A stretch of DNA of 33,452 bases from Paracoccaceae bacterium. Lineage in GTDB: Bacteria; Pseudomonadota; Alphaproteobacteria; Rhodobacterales; Rhodobacteraceae. The notes beneath the pieces are model-generated. The model ran no database searches. It saw only the letters and a program-made list of their open reading frames with translations, and was not told the DNA's origin. The position numbers and the translations under genes are program-made. Each line of letters starts with the position of its first letter. Positions within the stretch are counted from its first letter, which is position 1. The stretch spans positions 1-33,452 of the forward strand of contig JANSXS010000033.1 of NCBI GenBank assembly GCA_024742835.1, given 5' to 3'. This document shows positions 1 through 7,092 of this stretch, piece by piece.

Positions 1-56
1 CTGGTTTGTCTGCCCAGGCACGCTATTTATGCTGTCAGATCCGGGAGAATGGTATC

Positions 57-611
57 ATGCGTTGTCTTGCAGCTTGGTTTTTGATCGCTGGGCTTTTTTC
101 GGGCGGTGTCGCGGCGGCACAGGACTGGAGCCTGCTCAAGGAGCCGGGCGCGGTTGTCCTGATGCGCCATGCGCTGGCCCCTGGCACCGGCGACCCTGCG
201 CATTTCAAGCTGGGTGATTGTGCGACGCAGCGCAACCTTGACGCGCGCGGGCGCGCACAGGCCCGCCAGATCGGTGAAAGGATGCGCGCCGCAGGCGTTG
301 CATTCGACGCCGTATGGTCAAGCCAGTGGTGCCGCTCGAAAGAGACGGCGCAGCTTTTGGATATGGGGCGGGTGATCGAGATGCCGTCGCTCAATTCCCA
401 TTTCGCGGGGCAGGGGAATCCCGTGGCGCAAACCCGCGACGCGCTTGCAAGCCTGCGCGAGCTGCCAGAGGATGCCATCGTCATTCTGGTCACGCATCAA
501 GTCAACGTGCGCGCACTCTCACGCAGTTACGCGCGCTCCGGGGAAATGGTCGTCACCCGCCGGACCGCAGACGGGCTTGAGGTGACGGGCAGCATAGCGA
601 TAGATCCATGA
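57..611 (+). CDS. Secreted histidine phosphatase family protein
   Basis: This 184-residue protein belongs to the histidine phosphatase (phosphoglycerate mutase-like) superfamily, whose members pass phosphate through a catalytic His. An N-terminal signal peptide (about residues 1-21, ending in an AAA run) suggests periplasmic export. The catalytic motif is LMRHA (Arg37, His38), with Ala instead of the usual Gly. A second His lies in the VTHQVN motif (His147), and the family's SSxxxRxxxTA pattern is visible as SSQWCRSKETA. The ATG at 57 is chosen because a GGGAGAA ribosome site lies 8 bases upstream and translation begins directly with the signal peptide; an upstream in-frame start at 6 would bury it. 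The substrate is unknown. The gene stands alone, followed by a 318-base gene-free stretch holding a hairpin repeat. Confidence 0.85.
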   Translation: MRCLAAWFLIAGLFSGGVAAAQDWSLLKEPGAVVLMRHALAPGTGDPAHFKLGDCATQRNLDARGRAQARQIGERMRAAGVAFDAVWSSQWCRSKETAQLLDMGRVIEMPSLNSHFAGQGNPVAQTRDALASLRELPEDAIVILVTHQVNVRALSRSYARSGEMVVTRRTADGLEVTGSIAIDP

Positions 612-677
612 TGTGCTCGGGGCGCATAGCGTCCTCATGAATTCGCAAAGTGGCTTTCTTATGTGTTGTCAGAGTGG

Positions 678-772
678 ATCGCGTTTAACTGTTTGCATGG
701 GTGTATTCGGATCGTGCGGGTGAAAGCGTTTCGCCTATAACCGGAGGCATCAACAGGAGGCGAAACGCTTCA
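678..772. repeat. Intergenic hairpin repeat element
   Basis: The 318 bases between the phosphatase gene and tRNA-Arg hold no convincing gene. They contain a 14-base word, ATCGCGTTTAACTG, at 678-691 that recurs at 19117-19130. About 30 bases further on is a perfect 13-bp inverted repeat (arms 724-736 and 758-770, AAGCGTTTCGCCT and its complement) around a 21-base loop. The loop carries GAGGCATC, and the same loop word flanked by a related arm recurs on the minus strand at 28154-28197. This looks like a small dispersed, structured repeat family; its function is unknown. Confidence 0.6.
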
Positions 773-929
773 GCGTCGGCGACATAAAATGCCGTCGCGC
801 GATTCGATGAATTCGACGGAACGCCACACGCTCCACGGCTGAAAATCTGCCACACGCGCCACCTGGTTTGCGTGATGCGCAAGCCCGTTCGGCGCGCGTA
901 CAAAGCGTTGGCTATCTTGAAGCGAAAAA

Positions 930-1006
930 TGGCGGACCGAGGAGGATTCGAACCCCCGACCCCCTGATTCGTAGTCAGGTACTCTATCCAGCTGAGCTAT
1001 CGGTCC
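930..1006 (-). tRNA. tRNA-Arg (anticodon ACG)
   Basis: The reverse complement folds as a full cloverleaf. The acceptor stem is GGACCGA/TCGGTCC and the D arm contains AGCTCAGCTGGATAGAG. The anticodon stem CCTGA/TCAGG holds the loop CTACGAA, giving anticodon ACG. The T arm has GGTTCGAATCC, the discriminator is G, and the CCA end is genome-encoded. Length is 77 bases. The wobble A is expected to be edited to inosine, reading CGU/CGC/CGA Arg codons. Confidence 0.96.
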
Positions 1007-1015
1007 GTTGGCCAC

Positions 1016-1044
1016 GGGGTAGACCGATGCGCGGCGCTTTGCAA
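1016..1044 (-). promoter_or_regulatory. Possible sigma-70-type promoter of tRNA-Arg
   Basis: On the minus strand, TTGCAA (1044-1039) is followed after 17 bases by TACCCC (1021-1016), 9 bases before the mature tRNA start. The -35 match is fair and the -10 match is weak, so this is only a candidate. Confidence 0.3.
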
Positions 1045-1115
1045 GGGGGTGTTGTTCAAGGGCCGGGGCCTTGATCATCGCATACGGAAGTGGTCTGCAA
1101 GCAGGCCGATTGCGC

Positions 1116-1589
1116 TTATCTCTTGATGCTACCCGCGCGGATCGCCATGCTCCACACGACGGCAAGACCAAGCGACACGATCATGTTCCAACCGGCCATC
1201 GACACGCTCAGGAACGCCCACGGGATCTCGTCACAGCGGACCAATGGCGCCGACATGATCTGCGCCATCAGGTCATCGGTGGACATGCCCCCGACGGCGC
1301 CCGCGGTACAGGTGCCCGGACCCTCCCACCAGCCTTGCTCGACACCTGCGTGATAGCCGCCGATCCCGGCGGTGGTCAGCGCAGCAAACAGGCCAAGCAC
1401 GGGCAACACCGCGCCGCCCAGCCAAAACGCCAACGCTCCGACGCCAATGGCGGCCACATGCGGGTAACGCTGCCAGATGCACATCTGACAGGGGGCCAGA
1501 TCGCCCAGATGCTGAAAGCCCAAGGCCGCCAGCATGAGCGCTGCCGAACCCCCGGCCGCCAAGAAGATATAAATCCGCTGCTGCATCAT
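1116..1589 (-). CDS. dsbB: Disulfide bond formation protein DsbB
   Basis: DsbB is an inner-membrane protein that re-oxidises periplasmic DsbA and passes electrons to quinone. The 157-residue product has four hydrophobic segments. The first periplasmic loop carries the CxxC pair Cys34-Gln-Met-Cys37 (APCQMC), and the second carries Cys94 (GTC) and Cys119 (RCD), so both redox pairs are present. The start is one of two adjacent ATG codons at 1589/1586. The ATG overlaps the stop codon of the upstream membrane-protein gene (ATGA), implying translational coupling. No dsbA is nearby. The family call is secure; choosing between the two Met codons is not. Confidence 0.93.
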   Translation of the reverse strand: MMQQRIYIFLAAGGSAALMLAALGFQHLGDLAPCQMCIWQRYPHVAAIGVGALAFWLGGAVLPVLGLFAALTTAGIGGYHAGVEQGWWEGPGTCTAGAVGGMSTDDLMAQIMSAPLVRCDEIPWAFLSVSMAGWNMIVSLGLAVVWSMAIRAGSIKR

Positions 1590-2164
1590 ATATGGCCGAC
1601 AACATAGAAGCCGCCGAAAAGAAGGACAACGAACAGGATCGTGACCAGCCCAAGGCGGCGTTCGATGAAATCCCGGATCGGCGGGCCGAATTTCCACAAC
1701 AATCCGGCTACAAGGAAAAAGCGGAGACCTCGCGCAAGGATCGAGGTGGCGATAAAGATGCTCAGTGGCATCGCGGTCCAGCCCGACATGATTGTGATCA
1801 CCTTGTAGGGAAAGGGCGTGATCCCGGCCACAAGCACCGCCCAGAAGCCCATATCGTTGAAGCGGATGCCGAATTCCGCCATGGCCTCGGCCTTGCCAAG
1901 TGCGGTCAGAACTGGAAGGCCGATCTGCTCATAGGCCAGTGCGCCTATGGCATAGCCCAAAAGCCCGCCCAGCACCGAAGAGACGAGCGCCACCAACGCC
2001 ACGAGCCAGGCGCGTGAGGGTCGGGCGAGTATCATCGGGATCATCATCACGTCGGGCGGAATCGGAAAGACCGAGCTTTCCACGAACGATACCAGTGCCA
2101 ACACCCAAAGCGCATGGCGGTGGGCGGATAGCTCGATGATCCGGTCATATAGGCGTCTGAGCAC
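1586..2164 (-). CDS. YqaA/DedA-family (SNARE-associated) membrane protein
   Basis: This is a multi-pass inner-membrane protein of the YqaA branch of the DedA superfamily, whose members are linked to lipid-carrier flipping and membrane homeostasis. Visible family features are an amphipathic start (LRRLYDRII), the re-entrant-type motif SFVESSVFPIPPDV with conserved Glu and Pro residues, a Gly-rich segment LGGLLGYAIG, and the FPYKVITIMSG motif. I chose the GTG at 2164 (192 residues) because an AGGGGT ribosome site lies about 8 bases upstream and the product then begins at the usual family start. An earlier in-frame GTG at 2203 has no ribosome site. The stop overlaps the dsbB start by 4 bases, so the two are cotranscribed. 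Confidence 0.87.
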   Translation of the reverse strand: MLRRLYDRIIELSAHRHALWVLALVSFVESSVFPIPPDVMMIPMILARPSRAWLVALVALVSSVLGGLLGYAIGALAYEQIGLPVLTALGKAEAMAEFGIRFNDMGFWAVLVAGITPFPYKVITIMSGWTAMPLSIFIATSILARGLRFFLVAGLLWKFGPPIRDFIERRLGLVTILFVVLLFGGFYVVGHI

Positions 2165-2263
2165 GCGTGTTACCCCTGTGCAGGTTGCCGAGGGTCTGAC
2201 CACGCAAGCGCAGGGCGGTCAAGTCCCGCCGCGCGAAGATACTTCCAAGATGTGTCATGCCTA

Positions 2264-2292
2264 TTGACCATAGCCCCTGCTGTCTCATACAC
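2264..2292 (+). promoter_or_regulatory. Candidate promoter of tRNA-Leu
   Basis: TTGACC (2264-2269) and ATACAC (2287-2292) are separated by 17 bases, and the mature tRNA begins 12 bases downstream. The -35 box is close to consensus and the position is right for a tRNA promoter. Confidence 0.5.
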
Positions 2293-2303
2293 GTGGCATC
2301 GGC

Positions 2304-2387
2304 GCGGGCGTGGCGGAATGGTAGACGCGAGGGTCTCAAACACCCTTTCCTCACGGAGTGTCGGTTCGAATCCGACCGCCCGCACCA
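2304..2387 (+). tRNA. tRNA-Leu (anticodon CAA)
   Basis: This is an 84-base type II tRNA with acceptor stem GCGGGCG/CGCCCGC. The anticodon stem AGGGT/ACCCT encloses the loop CTCAAAC (anticodon CAA, reading UUG). A long variable arm is present, the T arm contains GGTTCGAATCC, the discriminator is A, and CCA is encoded. Confidence 0.96.
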
Positions 2388-2540
2388 ATGATTGCCCAAA
2401 TCATGCCCGATCCTGCCGTTACCGGTGTTGAAGTGGTCGCATATTCGCGGTCTGTCGGACTGCGACATTCTAAAATCGCAACACGCGTGGAAAGTCTCCA
2501 TCGCAGGGTTATTTCTGACAAATCTGTGGGGGAGGGGCGC

Positions 2541-3053
2541 ATGAAAAGGCTGGGGCTTGATGCGACTGACATACGTATTCTCAGCGCGGTGCAGCAGCAT
2601 GGCCAGTTGAGCAAGACGCGGCTGGCCGAGATTGCCAACCTGTCGCCGACGCCGTGCTGGGCGCGGCTTGATCGGCTCAAGGCGGCAGGCTTTATCCGCA
2701 GCTATCACGCCGATATCGCGCTGGAGCGGATCTGCGATATCACGCAGGTCGTGGTTACCGTGTCACTGACCCATCACCGCAAGATCAACTTCGACCGGTT
2801 CGAAGCCTTTGTCGACGGGCAGGATGAAATCACCGATTGCGTGGCAACAGGCGGCGGCGTGGATTACGTGCTGCGCGTCGTCACCACCAGTCTCGTGTCT
2901 TTTCAGCAGGTCATGCAGACTATGCTCGATGCAGAACTTGGGGTGGATCGCTACATGACCTATTTTGTCACGCGCAGTGTCAAGACGCGCCGCCCGAACC
3001 TGGCCAGACTGGCCGGAACAGCCCCCGGCAAAAGCGTGTCGCCCACGGCCTGA
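2541..3053 (+). CDS. Lrp/AsnC family transcriptional regulator
   Basis: This 170-residue regulator has the Lrp/AsnC layout: an N-terminal helix-turn-helix beginning LDATDIRILSAVQQHGQLSK, with the recognition region around LSPTPCWARLDRLKAAG, then a RAM-type ligand-sensing domain (about residues 65-150, containing VATGGGVDYVLRV). Such proteins usually sense amino acids or related small molecules as multimers. The ATG at 2541 directly follows a strong GGAGGGG ribosome site; longer upstream frames run into tRNA-Leu and are rejected. It lies just upstream of the DmdA-like/OsmC pair in the same orientation, but with a hairpin terminator and a 219-base gap between. It may regulate that pair; this is inferred from position only. 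Confidence 0.9.
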   Translation: MKRLGLDATDIRILSAVQQHGQLSKTRLAEIANLSPTPCWARLDRLKAAGFIRSYHADIALERICDITQVVVTVSLTHHRKINFDRFEAFVDGQDEITDCVATGGGVDYVLRVVTTSLVSFQQVMQTMLDAELGVDRYMTYFVTRSVKTRRPNLARLAGTAPGKSVSPTA

Positions 3054-3070
3054 CCGCTCGGGGCAAGACA

Positions 3071-3090
3071 GGGTCGCGACGACGCGACCC
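3071..3090 (+). terminator. GC-rich hairpin after the Lrp-type regulator
   Basis: A perfect 8-bp stem (GGGTCGCG/CGCGACCC) with a 4-base loop begins 18 bases after the stop codon. It lacks a clear T tract, so intrinsic termination is plausible but not certain. Confidence 0.5.
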
Positions 3091-3272
3091 CACGGCGCGG
3101 CACAGCCTTGAGTTGATCAGACCGAATGGTCCACAAAATGCCGAAAAAACAGTCTGCGCGGTCTGAACCTGCCGATTTTTCAGACCTCCCTACAGGGATC
3201 ATCGGCCCTATATCCGGGATAGGAGAGACGCTCATCAGCCACGGAGGCGGGTGACAAACAAGGGAGAAGACC

Positions 3273-4412
3273 ATGCACGCAGACGACTTCGGCTTTGGCA
3301 CGCAGATCCGCAAATCACCGTATTTCGACGCGACCGTTCGTTGGGGCGCACAGGGATTTTCCGTTTATAACCATATGTATATCCCGCGCGACTTTGGCGA
3401 TCCGGAACAGAATTTCTGGAACCTCGTAAACGAGGCGATCCTGTGCGACGTCGCCGTGGAGCGGCAGGTGGAAATCACCGGCCCCGACGCCGCGCGCTTT
3501 GTCCAGATGATGACCCCGCGCGACCTGTCGAAGATGGCGGTGGGTCAGTGCAAATACATCCTGATCACCAATGCCGAGGGCGGCATTCTGAACGATCCGA
3601 TCCTGTTGCGTCTGGCCGAAAACCATTTCTGGATCTCGCTTGCCGATAGTGACATTCTGCTCTGGGCGCAGGGTCTGGCGGTGCATTCCGGGATGGATGT
3701 TCAAATCTGCGAACCCGATGTGTCGCCGTTGCAGCTTCAGGGGCCGAAATCCGGCGAGATCATGCAGGCGCTCTTTGGCGACAGTATCATGGACCTGAAA
3801 TATTACTGGTTCCGCGAAATGGATCTGGACGGCATTCCGCTGATCGTGTCGCGCACCGGCTGGTCCAGCGAACTGGGCTACGAGATCTACCTGCGCGACA
3901 GCGCCCATGGCGATGCGCTGTGGGAGCGGATCATGGCCACCGGCATGGATTACGGGCTCAAGCCCGGTCACACCTCGTCGATCCGCCGGATCGAGGGCGG
4001 GATGCTGTCCTATCATGCGGATGCCGATATCCACACCAACCCCTTCGAGCTGGGAATGGACCGTCTGGTCAGTCTGGACATGGAAGCGGAGTTCATCGGC
4101 AAGGCGGCGCTGCGCCGGATCCGGGACGAGGGTGTCACGCGCAAGCAGATCGGGCTGATCATTGACTGCGAGCCGCTCAAGGGGCCGAACACCACCTTCT
4201 GGGCAGTGCAAAAGGATGGCGAAACCGTCGGCAAGGTGACATCCGCGGTCTATTCGCCGCGGCTTGGGCAGACCATCGCGCTGGCCATGGTGTCGGCGGA
4301 TATGGCGCATCTGGGCTTGGCGCTTGACGTGCTTACGCCGTCGGGCCCGACCGGTGCGACCGTTGTGGAGCGCCCGTTCTACGACCCTAAAAAGCAACTG
4401 GCCGTTGCCTGA
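3273..4412 (+). CDS. DmdA/GcvT-like folate-dependent methyltransferase family protein
   Basis: This 379-residue protein has the GcvT fold shared by glycine-cleavage T protein and DMSP demethylase DmdA, enzymes that move a one-carbon unit to tetrahydrofolate. It resembles DmdA more than GcvT in length and in motifs I recall from DmdA: VYNHM near residue 31, CDVAVERQVEITGPDA, GGILNDP (Asp108), FWISLADSD, EPDVSPLQLQGP, SRTGWSSELGYEIY and IRRIEGGMLSY. It differs clearly from authentic roseobacter DmdA as I recall it, so a different methylated substrate is likely. The start has a good AGGGAGAAG ribosome site. An OsmC-family gene follows 29 bases later in the same operon. The family is secure; DMSP as the substrate is not supported. 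Confidence 0.8.
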   Translation: MHADDFGFGTQIRKSPYFDATVRWGAQGFSVYNHMYIPRDFGDPEQNFWNLVNEAILCDVAVERQVEITGPDAARFVQMMTPRDLSKMAVGQCKYILITNAEGGILNDPILLRLAENHFWISLADSDILLWAQGLAVHSGMDVQICEPDVSPLQLQGPKSGEIMQALFGDSIMDLKYYWFREMDLDGIPLIVSRTGWSSELGYEIYLRDSAHGDALWERIMATGMDYGLKPGHTSSIRRIEGGMLSYHADADIHTNPFELGMDRLVSLDMEAEFIGKAALRRIRDEGVTRKQIGLIIDCEPLKGPNTTFWAVQKDGETVGKVTSAVYSPRLGQTIALAMVSADMAHLGLALDVLTPSGPTGATVVERPFYDPKKQLAVA

Positions 4413-4441
4413 CCGCCGCGCCAATCCCGGAGAGACAAAGC

Positions 4442-4891
4442 ATGTCTGACCTTTCGATCCAGCTGCACTGGCAGCGCGCGGAACCCGTGCTGCAAACGGG
4501 CCAGTATTCCAACGCCCATACTGTGCAGTTCAACGGCACCTATGATGTTCAGGTCGACGCCGCCCCCGATTGGGGCGGCGATCCGGGCAACACCAACCCC
4601 GAACAGGCGCTCGCCTCGGCGTTGTCAAGCTGTCACATGATGACCTTTCTGGCACTTGCGGCCAAGGCGGGCTGGCCGGTGGCCGGCTATCACGATCATG
4701 CGGTTGCCCATCTGGGCAAGAACCCGTGCGGCCAGATGTCCGTCACGCGGATCGACCTGCACCCGGTGGTGCGCTTCGATACCGGGTTCGATCTGCCAGA
4801 CGGAGAGCTTGAGACGATGCATGACCGCGCGCATCGCTATTGCTTTATTGCCAACACGCTGGCCGACAGCGTGGAGATCAACGTCCTGTAA
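4442..4891 (+). CDS. OsmC family peroxiredoxin-like protein
   Basis: This 149-residue protein has the OsmC/Ohr fold, whose members reduce organic hydroperoxides using a peroxidatic and a resolving Cys. Both are present: Cys64 in ALSSCHMMTFL and Cys134 in HRYCFIANTL. The pattern NPEQALASALSSCHM is typical of the OsmC rather than the Ohr branch. A GGAGAG ribosome site lies upstream of the ATG. It follows the DmdA-like gene by 29 bases and is probably cotranscribed, perhaps dealing with a reactive by-product of that enzyme (inference). Confidence 0.88.
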   Translation: MSDLSIQLHWQRAEPVLQTGQYSNAHTVQFNGTYDVQVDAAPDWGGDPGNTNPEQALASALSSCHMMTFLALAAKAGWPVAGYHDHAVAHLGKNPCGQMSVTRIDLHPVVRFDTGFDLPDGELETMHDRAHRYCFIANTLADSVEINVL

Positions 4892-4899
4892 AACACTTC

Positions 4900-4935
4900 C
4901 GGCTGGCCTTCATGCTCCGCGCATCGGGCCAGCCG
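4900..4935. terminator. Bidirectional hairpin between convergent genes
   Basis: A 9-bp inverted repeat (CGGCTGGCC at 4900-4908, GGCCAGCCG at 4927-4935) encloses an inner ATGC/GCAT stem. It sits between the end of the OsmC gene and the end of the convergent oxidoreductase gene, where a shared terminator is expected. Confidence 0.55.
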
Positions 4936-5005
4936 TTGCACCATGTGCATTGCGATCATCGTCCCGGTATTGCGCCGGGGCGGGCTTGGTCAGTCGCGCA
5001 CGGCG

Positions 5006-6409
5006 TCAGCCGCGTTTCAGTTCAAGATCGGGCGGGTCTGTATCACAGACACGATGCGCAGAGCGTACCGCGCCGCGCAGCACCTCTTCATGCGTAGGGT
5101 GATAGGCGGGCATCTGCAAAAGATCCTCCAGACCGACCTTCTGACCGATGGCAAAGGCCAGCAGATGTGCCAGATGTTCGGCATCCGGCCCGAGGATCGC
5201 GGCCCCCAGCAGCCGGGCAGAGGCGCGCTCGGCATAAAGCCGTATAGCGCCGCCTGTATCGCGCGATACAAGCGTGCGGCCGGAGCCGTCGAAACAGGCC
5301 TCCCCGATGGCCAGCGTGTCGCGCCGGTCTGCAAGATCGCCCCATGTTTCACCGGCAAGGGCAATCTGCGGCTGACAGAACACGATGCCCAGGGGCGTGC
5401 GGCGGCGACAGTCGGGCGCGGTTGCGCGGGCCGCGTGATAGCCTGCGATCCGTCCTTCGTCGGTGGCTTCGTGCAGCAGGGCCGGGCCGGGGCCTGCATC
5501 CCCGGCAAGGTAAAGACCCATCTGACGCTGATCCAGATCGACGCAATGAAACCTCGCTGCGCTGTCATGTGGCACGGCCCCGAGCGCATCAATGCCAGAC
5601 GCGGCATGATCCGGGGCTCGCCCCATGGCCACAAGCACGCAATCAACATCGACGCGGCCGCCGTTCCATGTCATCGTGACGGCCCCGTCCGGCCCCTCGA
5701 CCGGCTCTGCCTCGGCATGAATGATCGTCATTTCCGGGGCCAACGCCCGCGCCAGACGGGGTTGCAAGACAGGATCCTGCAACCCGCCGATCGTCTCGGA
5801 CGGATCAAAGCCCGTCACGCTGACGCCAAGACGCGCAAAGGCTTGCCCAAGTTCCAGCCCGACGGGACCAAGCCCGATCACGGCCATTCGGCGCGGCAAT
5901 GTTGCAAGCTCGAATATATCATCCGACGTGCGCAGGCGTGTCGTGAATTTGTCGCGCCACTCGGGTGGCACGATGGGCTGCGCCCCGGTCGCGATCACGG
6001 TTGCGCGCGGGCGAAATTGCCGGTCGTCGGCATGTAGCACGCCGTGCGCGTCAAACCGCGCGGGGGTGTTTACAAGGTGGCTGGCCCGCCAATCCGCCAT
6101 GCTTTCCAGCACCCCCGAGACAAGTGTATCGCGTAGCTTGCGGGTTTCTGCCAGCACGCGCGCGCCGTCGACGCGCAACGCGTCGCTGCCATCTATGCCA
6201 AGCCTGTCAAAGTCGTGGCGGCGGTGAAAATCATGCGCCGATTGCAGCAATGCCTTGGACGGCATACAGGCCGTGCGCGCGCACAGCGTTCCCAGAGGGC
6301 CGGGGTCGAACACAAGGTAATTGTCGGTAACGCGCGCCACCTCTGACCGGGCCGACAGGCCCGCAGTGCCCGCGCCGATAATGGCTACGTCAAGGTCTTT
6401 GGCGGGCAT
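5006..6409 (-). CDS. Dihydrolipoamide dehydrogenase-like FAD/NAD(P)-disulfide oxidoreductase
   Basis: This 467-residue class I pyridine-nucleotide-disulfide oxidoreductase has an N-terminal FAD-binding GAGTAG (residues 12-17), the redox pair Cys43-xxxx-Cys48 in LCARTACMPSK, an NAD(P)-binding GLGPVGLELG near residue 200, and the C-terminal dimerisation/base motif HPTHEE (His437, Glu442). The redox loop departs from the usual GGTCxxxGCIPSK pattern. It is therefore a divergent lipoamide dehydrogenase/mercuric reductase relative, and the natural substrate is unclear; no mer genes or 2-oxoacid dehydrogenase genes are nearby. Its ATG overlaps the stop of the hibernation-factor gene (TGATG), so it is translationally coupled as the last gene of the minus-strand operon starting at 10755. 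Confidence 0.85.
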   Translation of the reverse strand: MPAKDLDVAIIGAGTAGLSARSEVARVTDNYLVFDPGPLGTLCARTACMPSKALLQSAHDFHRRHDFDRLGIDGSDALRVDGARVLAETRKLRDTLVSGVLESMADWRASHLVNTPARFDAHGVLHADDRQFRPRATVIATGAQPIVPPEWRDKFTTRLRTSDDIFELATLPRRMAVIGLGPVGLELGQAFARLGVSVTGFDPSETIGGLQDPVLQPRLARALAPEMTIIHAEAEPVEGPDGAVTMTWNGGRVDVDCVLVAMGRAPDHAASGIDALGAVPHDSAARFHCVDLDQRQMGLYLAGDAGPGPALLHEATDEGRIAGYHAARATAPDCRRRTPLGIVFCQPQIALAGETWGDLADRRDTLAIGEACFDGSGRTLVSRDTGGAIRLYAERASARLLGAAILGPDAEHLAHLLAFAIGQKVGLEDLLQMPAYHPTHEEVLRGAVRSAHRVCDTDPPDLELKRG

Positions 6410-6999
6410 CAGCGGCTCGATTTCGGTTGTGGATCATAGGCAATGCGGCTGATCGGGCGCACGGTGCTGGCTTGTGGGCCGATATCGCTTTCGGTGTTCT
6501 GCACCACCAGTTCAACGGTGTCGCGCGGCAGCAAGTCGTCGAAGCTGCCGTCGATCACGCTGTTGCGGTGGAAATAGATCAGCCTGTTGTCGGTTGCGAT
6601 GATCTGGCCGAAGTCGCGGTCGTGATGGATTTCGGCGATCTTGCCCTGAAGCATCCCGTCCAGCGTCTTGACCTCGTCCTTCAGCTCGGCTTTCCAGCGC
6701 TTGATCTCGATCGCCACGGACTTGAACGCGTCGCGGATGGCGGTGGGCAGGTGTTCGTTGCGGTCGTTGTCTTGCTGATCGTGGCGCACCACAAGTTCCG
6801 TGCCCGGTACGCGGACCTCGATGGTGATCTCGTAAAGGTTGCCCTTGCGCTGGCTGCGATGCGGCGCGCCAACATAGACGTGACAAGAGGTGATGCCGTC
6901 ATAGAACTTTTCCAGTTGCGCGGCCTTCTCCTCTATCAAGGTCTTGAGCTCGTCGGTTGGCTCCACATGCTTGAATGCGATTTCCAGCGGCGTCTGCAT
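6409..6999 (-). CDS. Ribosome hibernation-promoting factor (HPF/RaiA) fused to a cold-shock domain
   Basis: Residues 1 to about 105 of this 196-residue protein form a RaiA/HPF domain (start MQTPLEIAFKHV; SCHVYVGAPHRSQRKGNLYEI), which binds the 30S decoding region and silences ribosomes. Residues of about 125-190 are not the usual HPF dimerisation tail. They look like a CspA-type OB fold: GKIAEI, DRDFGQI, LIYFHRNSV, then a VELVV strand. The start at 6999 has an AAGGGA ribosome site, whereas a longer frame back to 7068 has none. It follows the P-type ATPase by 93 bases and is coupled to the next oxidoreductase gene. The context suggests ribosome shutdown under energy or oxygen limitation. Confidence 0.87.
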   Translation of the reverse strand: MQTPLEIAFKHVEPTDELKTLIEEKAAQLEKFYDGITSCHVYVGAPHRSQRKGNLYEITIEVRVPGTELVVRHDQQDNDRNEHLPTAIRDAFKSVAIEIKRWKAELKDEVKTLDGMLQGKIAEIHHDRDFGQIIATDNRLIYFHRNSVIDGSFDDLLPRDTVELVVQNTESDIGPQASTVRPISRIAYDPQPKSSR

Positions 7000-7092
7000 C
7001 TTGTGTCCCTTCTTCTGTCGGAATGTGGTGCCGGGCCGGTTGGGGTCATGGCCGAAACGATGCGGCAAGCCCTGTCCGGATAATTGCCTGTA

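Noticed and set aside
685..903. 72-codon minus-strand frame between the phosphatase gene and tRNA-Arg
   Set aside because: It crosses the hairpin repeat, lacks a ribosome site and has no protein-like pattern.
3180..3272. Possible riboswitch before the DmdA-like gene (GGAGAG and a GCC/GGC hairpin)
   Set aside because: A GGAGAG word resembles the glycine aptamer, but the conserved core that should follow is absent. Only short local hairpins such as TCCCT/AGGGA are present.
3315..4424. 369-codon open frame antisense to the DmdA-like gene
   Set aside because: Composition is His/Gln/Arg-rich as in GC-rich shadow frames, and the plus-strand gene is unmistakable.
4943..6037. 364-codon plus-strand frame opposite the oxidoreductase gene
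   Set aside because: No ribosome site or family pattern; the minus-strand frame has all flavoprotein motifs.
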